A stretch of 64,000 bases of DNA from the NCBI RefSeq assembly GCF_016735115.1, contig NZ_JAERQJ010000001.1, forward strand, positions 558,001-622,000. Direction: 5' to 3'. This stretch comes from Aquimarina mytili (GTDB lineage Bacteria; Bacteroidota; Bacteroidia; Flavobacteriales; Flavobacteriaceae). The translations under genes were made by a program, and so were the position numbers. Below are positions 1-8,424 of the stretch, piece after piece (position 1 is the stretch's first letter; every line of letters starts with the position of its first letter). Under the pieces are notes generated by a model. That model was not told where the DNA came from. It was given only the letters and a program-made list of their open reading frames with translations, and searched no databases.

Positions 1-780
1 TGTTAAACCAGCACCTTCAGAATCTGTTCTAGCTACAATTACACCTTCGTCAACACCTAATTCTAAGAAAGCATATCGAAGTGCATTAAGCTTAGCGATA
101 AAATCTTCATGTGGAACGGTTACTTTACCATCTTGATGACCGCATTGCTTAGCATCAGATACTTGATTTTCAATCTGTAGTGCGCAAGCACCAGCTTCAA
201 TCATTTTTTTAGCCAAAAGATAGGTTGCTTCTTCATTACCAAAACCAGCATCAATATCAGCGATGATAGGTACTACATGAGTTTCAAAATTATCAATCTC
301 GTCTTGAACATCTTCTCCAGCATCTAAGCGACGAAAAAGATCGTTTAATTCTACTGCATCGGCCTGACGTAAGAAAGTGTATATCTCTTCGATTAGCTTA
401 GGAACAGCAGTTTTTTCGTGCATTGACTGATCTGGTAAAGGCCCTAATTCTGAACGCAATGCTGCTACCATCCAACCCGATAGATATAGATATGTTTTGT
501 TTGTAGTTTTTTTATGTTTTTTAACTGCAATCATTTTTTGTTGTGCAACAAAACCATGCCAGCAACCTAAAGATTGTGTGTAGTTTACATTGTTAGCATC
601 ATATTCTGCCATATCCTTACGCATTATGGATGCTGTGTATTTTGCTATGTCCAATCCCGTTTTAAATCTGTTTTGTGCCGCAACACGAGCTGCATTTTCT
701 GGGCTAATAGTGGCCCAAGTGTTTCCATGCTTAGCTTTTAATTTACGTACAACGTCAAGAGCTGAATTATAATTACTCAT
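1..780 (-). CDS. aceA: Isocitrate lyase, N-terminal part (runs off left edge)
   Basis: Isocitrate lyase cleaves isocitrate to glyoxylate and succinate, the first step of the glyoxylate shunt, in the cytoplasm. The reading frame starts at the ATG complementary to 778-780 (MSNYNSALDVVRK) and stays open for 260 codons to the window edge, so the C-terminal part is missing. The catalytic signature is seen as KQCGH followed by QDGKVTVP. This KQCGH form and the surrounding residues resemble the longer AceA subgroup of about 530 residues, as in Pseudomonas, rather than the 430-residue E. coli type. The upstream region carries a perfect 14-bp palindrome at 1018-1031 that may be an operator. Malate synthase is not in the window; it could lie beyond position 1, which is inference. 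Confidence 0.95.
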   Translation of the reverse strand, partial: MSNYNSALDVVRKLKAKHGNTWATISPENAARVAAQNRFKTGLDIAKYTASIMRKDMAEYDANNVNYTQSLGCWHGFVAQQKMIAVKKHKKTTNKTYLYLSGWMVAALRSELGPLPDQSMHEKTAVPKLIEEIYTFLRQADAVELNDLFRRLDAGEDVQDEIDNFETHVVPIIADIDAGFGNEEATYLLAKKMIEAGACALQIENQVSDAKQCGHQDGKVTVPHEDFIAKLNALRYAFLELGVDEGVIVARTDSEGAGLT

Positions 781-1017
781 AATATTACTTTTTTTATTTT
801 AAGGTTACTGTCTTTATTTTACACTATTGTTTTGCGTATTGTAATCAATGTTTTAGTTTTTACTTGTGTTTTCATCTTTTCCATTTTTTTGTTTTAATAA
901 TTCGAATTCCAATTTCTACTTAGTGGCCTCAACCAAATTCTTTTTTGTAATATGATTTACAGATGTTGTTGTGAATTAATTACAGGACAATATTATAAAA
1001 AAGTTTTTGAATAAAAA

Positions 1018-1031
1018 AGCGAACGTTCGCT
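1018..1031. promoter_or_regulatory. Perfect palindrome upstream of aceA, candidate operator
   Basis: AGCGAACGTTCGCT equals its own reverse complement. It lies about 240 bp upstream of the aceA start, and a partial copy of one arm (GGTTCGCAAAA) follows at about 1060. Such GC-centred palindromes in AT-rich DNA are typical operators of TetR-like or XRE-like regulators of acetate and fatty-acid genes. The regulator is not in the window. Confidence 0.45.
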
Positions 1032-1351
1032 AAATTTGTTCAAAAAAATATTTTGTATAGGTTCGCAAAACTTATAATATTTGCTTTATGCATATAATGA
1101 ATTAGCGAGATTTTATGTGTATGTAATTGAAAAACAGAAGGATGGGGGTTTTGTAAAAACTTTTTTTATTGTGTAATAATTTTTTTTTAGTCGCTATTAA
1201 AAAAAATAATAAAATGAAGAAAAAAGAGAATATCCTATGAAGATAGAGTCGTATATTTTATTTTTTGGGAGATTACATGTGTCCAATGACGATCACAAGT
1301 TATTAAAACTCGATACAAATTTGGAGCCTATTATGTGTTTTCTTAACCTTC

Positions 1352-1380
1352 AAAACCAGATACATTAGTATCCGGTTTTT
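1352..1380 (-). terminator. Hairpin terminator after the serine-hydrolase-like gene
   Basis: AAAACCAGATAC, loop ATTA, then GTATCCGGTTTTT forms a 12-bp stem with one mismatch, and has T-rich tails in both directions. It sits 67 bp after the stop of the minus-strand gene ending at 1447, so it most likely terminates that operon. Confidence 0.6.
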
Positions 1381-1446
1381 AGTATTGAAATATTGAAAAT
1401 ATACTTCAAGAATTCATAACCATAAGAGTAATAGGTTTTTTATGGA

Positions 1447-3189
1447 TTACATTGAAGCCTTTTTTAACACTGAATTTAAATTGACTCTTTCAAACCATAA
1501 ATTTCGAATGGCATTATTTTTCACATAAAAACCGATGACTTTACCTGATTGATTTTTTTTAAATTCTATGCTTTGCATAAACCATTTGTCTCCTAAGAAC
1601 ACGTTTGATTTAATAGGTGAATATTTAATATCTCCAACTTTCGAATTTGTTAAGATAAGTGCTTTGTCCCGTGTCTTGACACTAAAAGTAATGTTACATT
1701 CCTTGTTTATATAGTATCCATTAAAATTATTGGCAAGCTCGTCATCACTAAATACTTTCGGGATATATTTTTCAAAAGGTATTTGCTCAGCTCCCGCATA
1801 TTCAAATATCATAGCGTCGGGCTTATCTTTTGGAAATAGGATATAGATTTTATCATCATACTGTACTTTCATTTGAAATCTATTCTCACTAAGAGGAATC
1901 AATGCACTTGCATTATTACTATTTCGCACATAACGTAACGTATCATTAATTACTTTAATTTCTCTGCTAAGCTCTCCTAACGGATCCCAATACTGTCCTT
2001 CGAATTTTTGTAGTTTATTTATAGACAATTTCTTTGTTTGTATTTTACTGAAATCTACAGTTTCTGGCTCGGTGAAATGCGTTTCTAGTATTCTATGGGC
2101 TGCTATTACTCCGGTATAGCCGTTATAACCATTACCGTCATTGCTTAAGGCAATAGCTACGTACTTTTGGTTCGGAAATTTAAAAATAGAACTATCATGC
2201 CCACCGGAACTACCTACTATATAGGTTGAGAATACTCCTCTTTCTTTATGGCCGTATAATTGGCCTAATGTTAGATTTCCATAATTAGTATTGTTTATTC
2301 TTCCATTATCCAATTGCGCCTTCGTGTCCATTAGTTGGATAATTTTTTTATGTTGTCCTTCTGAAGTAGAAAGATGTTTTTCCCATAAGATCATATCCTC
2401 TATAGAAGAAAATATATTATTAGCTCCTAAAATTTCATTTTTCGAATCATTGGCAACAATCTCTTTGTCAATAGTTCTGTATGCTTTAGCTACATTATTA
2501 TAAATACGATTAGCTTTAGTTCGCACAAATGTATCTTTCATACCAATAGGGGTAAAGATATTTTCCTCCATATATTGTTTGTAACTTTTTCCTGAAATTT
2601 TAGATATGAGTTCTGCTAAAAGCACAAAATTAGTCCCTGATAAAGAATAATCGGTACCAGGAACAAAGGCTGCTTGTTTCTGAAATGATACCAATGTTAG
2701 AACATCTTTTTGAGAAAAGTTATCTGTGGGGTTCCAGCCATTAATAGACATAAGAACATAAAAATCATATATTCCGCTGGAACCATTTAATAAATCTCTA
2801 ATACTAACCTTGTGGCTGAAGTTGTTAAGCTCTTTGATATGTTTTCTTACATCTTCATCCAAAGTGGTTTTGTTTTCTGTTATTAGTTTGAGAATAGCAT
2901 AGGAAGTGAAATATGCAGAAGTGCGTGCCAAATTAAATCTTGTTTTGGAAGTTATAGGTACGTTGTTTTCTATATCTGAAGCTCCAAAACTTTTTTTGTA
3001 AGCTACTTTTCCATCTTGAAGAATAGCAAAAGAAATACCTGGAGTATTTGGCATTTTCCAGCCTCCATCTTCAAATATTTTATCTACTTTTTTCTCTAGC
3101 TTTTTGGGGAGTGTAGATTGATTTTGTGCAAATGTGTTCAATGTCAAAGTAAGGGCAATAAGAGCCATTATGTACTTCATGTTTTTCAT
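1447..3189 (-). CDS. Beta-lactamase-fold (class C/serine hydrolase family) secreted protein with degenerate active site
   Basis: The protein has 580 residues, a signal peptide (about residues 1-21, cleaved after TFAQ) and a PF00144-like domain over about residues 30-380. The family fold is clear from blocks such as the one equivalent to RHLLTHTSGI (here RDLLNGSSGI) and LDEDVRKHI. The catalytic S-x-x-K tetrad aligns with R89-T-S-A92, so both nucleophile and lysine positions are substituted. The YxN motif reads YSL, and the late HxG-type motif reads GGHDSS. A C-terminal domain of about 180 residues of unknown role follows. It lies 9 bp after the DJ-1-like lipoprotein gene, so the two are probably co-transcribed. 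I infer a binding or scaffold role rather than hydrolysis, because the assigned catalytic residues are absent. Confidence 0.8.
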   Translation of the reverse strand: MKNMKYIMALIALTLTLNTFAQNQSTLPKKLEKKVDKIFEDGGWKMPNTPGISFAILQDGKVAYKKSFGASDIENNVPITSKTRFNLARTSAYFTSYAILKLITENKTTLDEDVRKHIKELNNFSHKVSIRDLLNGSSGIYDFYVLMSINGWNPTDNFSQKDVLTLVSFQKQAAFVPGTDYSLSGTNFVLLAELISKISGKSYKQYMEENIFTPIGMKDTFVRTKANRIYNNVAKAYRTIDKEIVANDSKNEILGANNIFSSIEDMILWEKHLSTSEGQHKKIIQLMDTKAQLDNGRINNTNYGNLTLGQLYGHKERGVFSTYIVGSSGGHDSSIFKFPNQKYVAIALSNDGNGYNGYTGVIAAHRILETHFTEPETVDFSKIQTKKLSINKLQKFEGQYWDPLGELSREIKVINDTLRYVRNSNNASALIPLSENRFQMKVQYDDKIYILFPKDKPDAMIFEYAGAEQIPFEKYIPKVFSDDELANNFNGYYINKECNITFSVKTRDKALILTNSKVGDIKYSPIKSNVFLGDKWFMQSIEFKKNQSGKVIGFYVKNNAIRNLWFERVNLNSVLKKASM

Positions 3190-3198
3190 AATAGTGAT

Positions 3199-3999
3199 TT
3201 AGTTAATCTTCTGGTGTTTTAGAATTTCGATTACTTTTTTGGCTATAAGAGACGCACTAGTAGGATCTTGCCCTGTAACAATTCGGCCCTCCTGAATATG
3301 ATAGTTATCCCAACCTTCTTTTGAATAGATGAAATCTCCTCCGTTCTCTATAATTTTTTCCTGAATCGAAAATGGAAATTCCTTAAAATATTGAGACTCT
3401 TTGTTTTCAAATACATCTGGAAAACCGGTAATTTTTCGGTTTGCCACTAGAAATGTACTATCAGATAATTTTAAGTTAGCTATACCAGCTGTTCCATGAC
3501 ATATTGCAGAAATTACTCCTCCGTTTTTTTCATAAATGTTCATAGAAATTTGTTGAATCTCTTTATTTTCCGGAACAGTAAACATGGCACTACCTCCACC
3601 AGAATAGTAGACAGCTATGTATTGAGCATAATCTATTTGTTTAGGGAGGTAGGTGTTTTCCAATTTGTCCATGAACTTTTCATCATACAAGTACTTTTTG
3701 GTTATAGAATCTGAACTGTGAATATATCCTATAGCAATGGCACCACCTTGCGGGCTTACAAAATCTATATCAAAACCTGCTTTGATAAACTCATGGTATG
3801 CAAAGATGATTTCGGGAAAATGATTAGTGGATTCAATATTAGAATTTCCATAGAAATGAGCATTACTAGTAACAAATAAAATTCGTTTTTTGGATATAGA
3901 GGTTTTTGTATAAGCTACGACTGTTGTTTTTTCTCCACTGATTGATGAATTACAGCTAATCGTCAAAACGAAAATAAAAGATGTGAATAAGGCTTTCAT
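3199..3999 (-). CDS. DJ-1/PfpI family lipoprotein
   Basis: This 266-residue protein starts with a lipoprotein signal peptide (MKALFTSFIFVLTISC, lipobox LTISC with Cys16), so it should be anchored outside the cytoplasm. The DJ-1/PfpI class I glutamine-amidotransferase-like fold is recognised from the nucleophile elbow AICHGTAGIANL and from DFVSPQGGA near the middle. The elbow cysteine is present. The closest functional relatives are Hsp31/YhbO-like glyoxalase or chaperone proteins, most of which are cytoplasmic, so a lipid-anchored version is unusual. It lies between an AraC-type regulator (99 bp upstream, same strand) and the serine-hydrolase-like gene (9 bp downstream), probably in one operon. 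Confidence 0.8.
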   Translation of the reverse strand: MKALFTSFIFVLTISCNSSISGEKTTVVAYTKTSISKKRILFVTSNAHFYGNSNIESTNHFPEIIFAYHEFIKAGFDIDFVSPQGGAIAIGYIHSSDSITKKYLYDEKFMDKLENTYLPKQIDYAQYIAVYYSGGGSAMFTVPENKEIQQISMNIYEKNGGVISAICHGTAGIANLKLSDSTFLVANRKITGFPDVFENKESQYFKEFPFSIQEKIIENGGDFIYSKEGWDNYHIQEGRIVTGQDPTSASLIAKKVIEILKHQKIN

Positions 4000-4098
4000 G
4001 CAATATCGTATTTAGCACAATAGTAGCTTTCATGAATTTAAAAACGATAGTAAGTAATAAATCAGGAGTACTGATTTATAAATCTGGAATAAAATTTT

Positions 4099-5145
4099 TT
4101 AGCTGTTGGTCAAATCTCTGTATTTCGAAGGGGTTTTTCCGGTATGCTTTTTAAAAGCAGCGTAAAAAGCCGATTTTGAGTTAAACCCGCAATCAAAACT
4201 GATGGTTTCAAGAGAATAGTTCGGATTGTTTTTTATGATTTTTTGTGCTTCTTCTATTCTTTTTTTATTCAAATAATTAGAAAAACTGATTTTCATAGTG
4301 TCATTAAGAAGCATAGATAATCTGTTAGGAGAAATAGCAAGTTTTTTGGCAATCTTAGGTAAAGTGATATTAGTATCCTTAAAAACTTGTTCTTCTTTCA
4401 TAAGGTTTTCTAGCTTGTTAATCCATAATTGCGCTTCTTTTGTATTGATACTTTTGTCCAGATATTTAGGAGGGTTTAAAAATAGAAGTTCGTTACGTTT
4501 TTTAGCGAAGAGCAATAATAAAATTAAGAGATAGAAAACAAATGAAAACGACAAAGCACCGACAATATAAGAGGTGTAATGAGCAGTGTTAAAAGCAATA
4601 CAAATAATCGTGTTTCCTATATAAATACTCAAAAACCAGAATTTGAAAGAAGGAATACTATTTTTTACGGTTCTTAATTTTGTATAATGTTTCCAAATCA
4701 AATAGCCACTAATTGCTACATAAATTATCCATTGGGTATAAATGGACTGGATAAATACAGAAAACCATAAATCTTCATATTGAGCGCGAGGGAATCCTAT
4801 AAATAGAGTAAGAGCTATTAACATAAGGATAGAAAAATGCACTTTTACCTCTTTCTTAATAGTTCTGTTAATTTCTAAAGCAGATTTGGTATAGAAGTAC
4901 AATAATGGACCAATAAACCAACAAGCAAATAATCCAATTTGAATGTAAACATCGGCTAGATCATAACTAAAGTAATAAAATACTGATTTGCCGACTCTAA
5001 TACTTAAAGCAAGCAATAAAAGCCCTAAAAACAAGTGACTTCTATGCTTGGGTTTAGCATAGAAAAGAAAAAATATCCCAACAATAATCCCATTAAAAGC
5101 CCCAAGAGCACTGAAAAAAAATAATAATTGAGTTTTTAGGTCCAT
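4099..5145 (-). CDS. Membrane-anchored AraC-family regulator (7TM-like plus HTH)
   Basis: The N-terminal half has about seven hydrophobic segments (residues 5-225 or so). A linker and a C-terminal AraC HTH domain follow, with KRIEEAQKII, TISFDCGFNSKSAFYAAFKKHTGKTPSKYR being read as two helix-turn-helix motifs. This is a common flavobacterial design for a membrane sensor that acts directly on DNA. I place the start at the ATG complementary to 5143-5145 (MDLKTQ, 348 residues). The frame extends upstream only to a TTG that overlaps a TATATTTG -7 element at 5163-5170, so transcription probably begins just before this ATG. It is probably the regulator of the DJ-1-like and serine-hydrolase-like genes downstream, inferred from position. 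Confidence 0.8.
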   Translation of the reverse strand: MDLKTQLLFFFSALGAFNGIIVGIFFLFYAKPKHRSHLFLGLLLLALSIRVGKSVFYYFSYDLADVYIQIGLFACWFIGPLLYFYTKSALEINRTIKKEVKVHFSILMLIALTLFIGFPRAQYEDLWFSVFIQSIYTQWIIYVAISGYLIWKHYTKLRTVKNSIPSFKFWFLSIYIGNTIICIAFNTAHYTSYIVGALSFSFVFYLLILLLLFAKKRNELLFLNPPKYLDKSINTKEAQLWINKLENLMKEEQVFKDTNITLPKIAKKLAISPNRLSMLLNDTMKISFSNYLNKKRIEEAQKIIKNNPNYSLETISFDCGFNSKSAFYAAFKKHTGKTPSKYRDLTNS

Positions 5146-5490
5146 ATACTTGGTCGATGTATGAATCAAATATAGATATTCTGGTATACTTTCTTAATTA
5201 ATCTGTCTTTGCTATACGAGCATATCTATCAAGAGCAGACCCTAATTTAGGAAATTTGGTGCGATTTGCATCCCAATGTTCCTTTTTGTTACCAAATGTT
5301 GGAATTATTTTCTTCTTAAATATAGATCGAAAAATGTCTTTTGTTTTGAAATAGTAGAGAATGAAAAAGTATGCATTACAAAAGCTTTACGTTTAATTGC
5401 GAAAGCAGAAAAGGTTAAAAAGATGAATTTTTTGGTAGCGTTGGATTCATACATTATCTAAATATTAAATAATTCCAATTTTTGTTTCTG
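5146..5490. other. Intergenic region between divergent AraC gene and siderophore operon
   Basis: This region has no convincing gene. It holds the TATATTTG -7 element of the minus-strand AraC gene at 5163-5170. A plus-strand frame of 61 codons at 5276-5461 has no recognisable product and no promoter or ribosome binding site, so I do not call it. Confidence 0.6.
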
Positions 5491-5532
5491 CGTCTTTTTT
5501 TATCCAATATACGTCATGAATATGTTTTTATG
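5491..5532 (+). promoter_or_regulatory. AraC-type direct-repeat operator of the siderophore operon
   Basis: Two half-sites start with CGTC at 5491 and 5512, exactly 21 bp apart. The first 27 bp (5491-5517) match the region 14960-14986 in front of the TonB receptor gene at 24 positions, including a shared CGTCTTTTTTTATCCA and a shared CGTCAT. AraC-family activators bind such two-turn direct repeats. The second half-site ends 6 bp before the -7 element, as expected for an activator that contacts RNA polymerase. Confidence 0.7.
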
Positions 5533-5538
5533 TCGATC

Positions 5539-5546
5539 TACATTTG
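5539..5546 (+). promoter_or_regulatory. Promoter -7 element of the siderophore operon
   Basis: TACATTTG matches the Bacteroidota consensus TAnnTTTG. No good TTG/TTTG -33 element lies 19-21 bp upstream, which fits activator dependence. The predicted start of transcription is near 5552. Confidence 0.6.
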
Positions 5547-5552
5547 CATAAC

Positions 5553-5576
5553 TTATTTAGATTAAATAAAAATAAT
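5553..5576 (+). promoter_or_regulatory. Fur-like iron box at the siderophore operon start site
   Basis: TTATTTA-GAT-TAAATAA forms a 7-3-7 palindrome at 5553-5569. The whole 24-bp element is shared with 15025-15048 (TTATTTAGA, two variable bases, AAATA, one variable base, AAATAAT). It covers the predicted transcription start and abuts the ATG at 5577, a repressor position. The assignment to Fur is inference from sequence and gene content. Confidence 0.55.
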
Positions 5577-7082
5577 ATGCTCCTCAATGCACAAACCAAC
5601 GTAGTTATTGATCATAAAATTGATCAGTTATTTGATTCGCAATCAAAATATACCTACGAAGAATATATACAAAAGGCAGTACAATATGTTAAATCCTTTC
5701 TGGATAGAGATAGCTTTTATAGTGGAGAGTTCATAAGCGATTTTGATTCAAAACGGCATTTCATTACTCCCGATCCCAATGTTAATTTAACCATTGACGA
5801 GGCTTTACAGGAAATAAAAGCACTATATCTCGATCACACTATAGCGTTTCATCACCCCAATTATGTAGCACATCTCAATTGTCCAGTTTTGTTACCTGCC
5901 ATAGTTGGGGACTTAGTCGCATCATCTATAAATACAGCAATCGAAACCTGGGATCAGAGTACTTCTGCTACTTTAATAGAGCAGGAGATGATTAAATGGA
6001 TCTGTACCCAAATGAGATTACCGCGTATCTCAGATGGAGTATTTACTTGTGGAGGAACACAATCTAATTTTATGGCTTTGTTATTAGCTAGGGATGATTA
6101 TGCTTTCAAACATTATGGACTTAACCTTAAAGAAAATGGTTGGTCTGATGTGGTTTCCAAATTTCGCTTCTTTTGTTCAGAAAAAGCACATTTTAGTATT
6201 AAGAAAAATGCTGCTCTAATGGGTATGGGATACAATGCAGTTATTCCAGTGGAAACAGATGATAAGATGAAAATGAAATCCGATGCTTTAATACAAGCAA
6301 TCGAGAAAGAAAAGCAATCAGGTAACATTCCTATCGGTATTATTGCCACCGCCGGAACTACTGATTTTGGAAGCTTTGATCCATTAGAAACCATTGCTCA
6401 AATCGCCAAAGAATATCAGATATGGTTTCATGTTGACGGAGCGTACGGGGGAAGTTACATATTGACAGATACACATCAGCATCTGTTAAACGGAATAGAA
6501 AGAGCAGACTCGGTAACTATTGATTTTCATAAAACCATGTTTCAGCCTGTTTGTTCTAGTGCATTTTTGGTACGCGATACAGAACACTTTAAATACGTGT
6601 CGTATTATGCTGATTATCTTAATCCTTTAGAACATAGGGATGCAGAGTGCCCTAATCTAATCGAAAAATCAATTCAGACTACCCGTAGATTTGATGCACT
6701 AAAGCTTTGGTTTACATTAAAAATGACAGGAGCTAAAACGATAGGTTCTTTTTTAGAAAAAGTACATTACCTGGCTTTAGATTTATACCATAGTATAAAA
6801 GATGATCCTTATTTTGAGATTGTTCATAAACCTGAGCTCAGCACCTTAGTCTTCAGATATATTGATTTAGAGACAGATTCTAATCCTATTCATGATAAAA
6901 TTAACCTGTATATAAAGAACACACTTTTTAAATCGGGTCAGGCATCTATTGCAAGTACAAAAATTGACGGAAAAATATACCTGAAATTTACATTACTTAA
7001 TCCAAAAAGTACCATTGATGATTTGTTAAATATTATCCAGATGATCAAGAATACAGGAAGAGAATACAATCCTCATAATTAA
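5577..7082 (+). CDS. PLP-dependent decarboxylase (group II; DesA/RhbB-like) for siderophore diamine
   Basis: It decarboxylates a basic amino acid (lysine, ornithine or 2,4-diaminobutyrate) to the diamine backbone of a hydroxamate siderophore. The group II pyridoxal-phosphate fold shows as HVDGAYGG (residues 285-292, PLP-binding Asp) and the Schiff-base lysine K319 in DFHKTMFQP. At 501 residues the length is normal for this family. I choose ATG 5577; the frame extends to a TTG at 5544, but that TTG is part of the promoter -7 element. It is the first gene of an operon of seven tightly spaced genes up to 13972. Substrate cannot be told from sequence; lysine to cadaverine (desferrioxamine or bisucaberin-like route) is my preferred guess because there is a single NIS synthetase. 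Confidence 0.88.
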   Translation: MLLNAQTNVVIDHKIDQLFDSQSKYTYEEYIQKAVQYVKSFLDRDSFYSGEFISDFDSKRHFITPDPNVNLTIDEALQEIKALYLDHTIAFHHPNYVAHLNCPVLLPAIVGDLVASSINTAIETWDQSTSATLIEQEMIKWICTQMRLPRISDGVFTCGGTQSNFMALLLARDDYAFKHYGLNLKENGWSDVVSKFRFFCSEKAHFSIKKNAALMGMGYNAVIPVETDDKMKMKSDALIQAIEKEKQSGNIPIGIIATAGTTDFGSFDPLETIAQIAKEYQIWFHVDGAYGGSYILTDTHQHLLNGIERADSVTIDFHKTMFQPVCSSAFLVRDTEHFKYVSYYADYLNPLEHRDAECPNLIEKSIQTTRRFDALKLWFTLKMTGAKTIGSFLEKVHYLALDLYHSIKDDPYFEIVHKPELSTLVFRYIDLETDSNPIHDKINLYIKNTLFKSGQASIASTKIDGKIYLKFTLLNPKSTIDDLLNIIQMIKNTGREYNPHN

Positions 7083-7095
7083 AACAAATACAATA

Positions 7096-8424
7096 ATGGA
7101 GAAAGAAAATATACTTGATTTTGTGGCTATTGGAATTGGTCCAATGAATCTTGGATTAGCTTGCTTAACCGAATCTATAGCCGAATTAGATGGCGTTTTT
7201 TTAGATAAGAAAGAAAAGTTTGATTGGCATCCTGGGATGATGCTTCAGGATACAACACTCCAGATCCCTTTTATGGCAGATTTGGTAACACTGGCAGATC
7301 CAACAAATCCATATAGTTTTCTAAATTATATCAAAGAACAAGGGCGCATTTATTCATTTTATATTAGAGAAAACTTCTTAGTATTACGTAATGAATATAA
7401 TCAATATTGTCATTGGGCAATTCAGAAATTATCAAATGTTTACTTTCAGACAGAGGTTACCGATATCGATTACAATAAGGAAGAAAGGTACTTTACAGTT
7501 ATTTCAAATAACACTACAACTGGAGAACAAAAAGTATATCAAACTCGTAAACTGGTTTTAGGTACCGGAACTCAACCTTATATTCCTAAGTGCTGTAAGG
7601 ATTTGAGAGGAAAAGCTATTCATTCTTCAGCCTATCTTTCGCATAAAGAACAACTACAGTCTAAAAAATCAATTACCATTTTAGGTAGTGGGCAAAGTGC
7701 GGCTGAAATTTTCTATGATCTTTTGCAAGATATTGATATAAAGGGATACGAACTCAATTGGATTACAAGATCACCTAGATTCTTCCCTTTAGAATATTCT
7801 AAACTCACTTTAGAAATGACCTCCCCTGACTATGTAGATTATTTCTATGACTTGCCTTCTACTAAAAGAGATGATCTAATCAAGAACCAAAAACATTTGT
7901 ATAAGGGAATTAATCAAGATTTGATTGCCAATATTTATGATTTGATCTATACTAAACAATTAACTCATAAAGTTAAGATCGACCTTAGAACGAATTCAGA
8001 ATTAAAGAAGGCTGATTATGATGCTACTTTAGAAAAATTCTATCTCGAAATACATCAAAACGAGCAGAATAAATATTACCAACATCAGACAGAAGGATTG
8101 GTGTTAGCAACCGGTTATGGGTATCAACAACCCAAATGTATTGAGGGAATTAAAGATTGTATTCGATGGGATGAAAAAGGAAGATATAATGTGCATCGTA
8201 ATTATGCCATTGATCATAAAGGCAGAGATATTTTTGTACAAAATGCAGAGCTACATACACATGGATTCGTTACACCAGATCTGGGAATGGCATGCTATCG
8301 AAATTCATATATCATCAAGGAGCTTACAGGAACAGATTACTACCCAATCGAAAAACGAATCGCTTTTCAGCAATTTGAAGTCACAAAGGAAGAAGAGATT
8401 AAGAAGGAAGCATCATTAGTATGA
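7096..8424 (+). CDS. Lysine/ornithine N-monooxygenase (SidA/IucD/PvdA family)
   Basis: It is an FAD- and NADPH-dependent flavoenzyme that N-hydroxylates the diamine or amino acid to form the hydroxamate nitrogen. The FAD motif GIGPMNLG is at residues 13-20, the NADPH motif is GSGQSAAE near residue 200, and the family ATGY motif is seen as LVLATGYGYQQP near residue 340. The 442-residue length is typical. It begins 13 bp after the decarboxylase gene and overlaps the next gene by 4 bp (ATGA), which indicates translational coupling. Confidence 0.93.
   Translation: MEKENILDFVAIGIGPMNLGLACLTESIAELDGVFLDKKEKFDWHPGMMLQDTTLQIPFMADLVTLADPTNPYSFLNYIKEQGRIYSFYIRENFLVLRNEYNQYCHWAIQKLSNVYFQTEVTDIDYNKEERYFTVISNNTTTGEQKVYQTRKLVLGTGTQPYIPKCCKDLRGKAIHSSAYLSHKEQLQSKKSITILGSGQSAAEIFYDLLQDIDIKGYELNWITRSPRFFPLEYSKLTLEMTSPDYVDYFYDLPSTKRDDLIKNQKHLYKGINQDLIANIYDLIYTKQLTHKVKIDLRTNSELKKADYDATLEKFYLEIHQNEQNKYYQHQTEGLVLATGYGYQQPKCIEGIKDCIRWDEKGRYNVHRNYAIDHKGRDIFVQNAELHTHGFVTPDLGMACYRNSYIIKELTGTDYYPIEKRIAFQQFEVTKEEEIKKEASLV

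Larger units (their letters stand above)
781..1446. other. Intergenic region, 666 bp, no convincing gene
   Basis: This stretch lies upstream of aceA and downstream of the serine-hydrolase-like gene. It is very AT-rich and contains a 14-bp palindrome at 1018-1031 and a terminator hairpin at 1352-1380. A 43-codon plus-strand frame at 1237-1368 ends inside that hairpin and looks accidental. Confidence 0.7.

Noticed and set aside
1237-1368. 43-codon plus-strand frame upstream of aceA
   Set aside because: It ends inside a terminator hairpin and has no family, signal or promoter support.
5276-5461. 61-codon plus-strand frame before the siderophore operon
   Set aside because: No recognisable product, no promoter or ribosome binding site, and composition like intergenic DNA.
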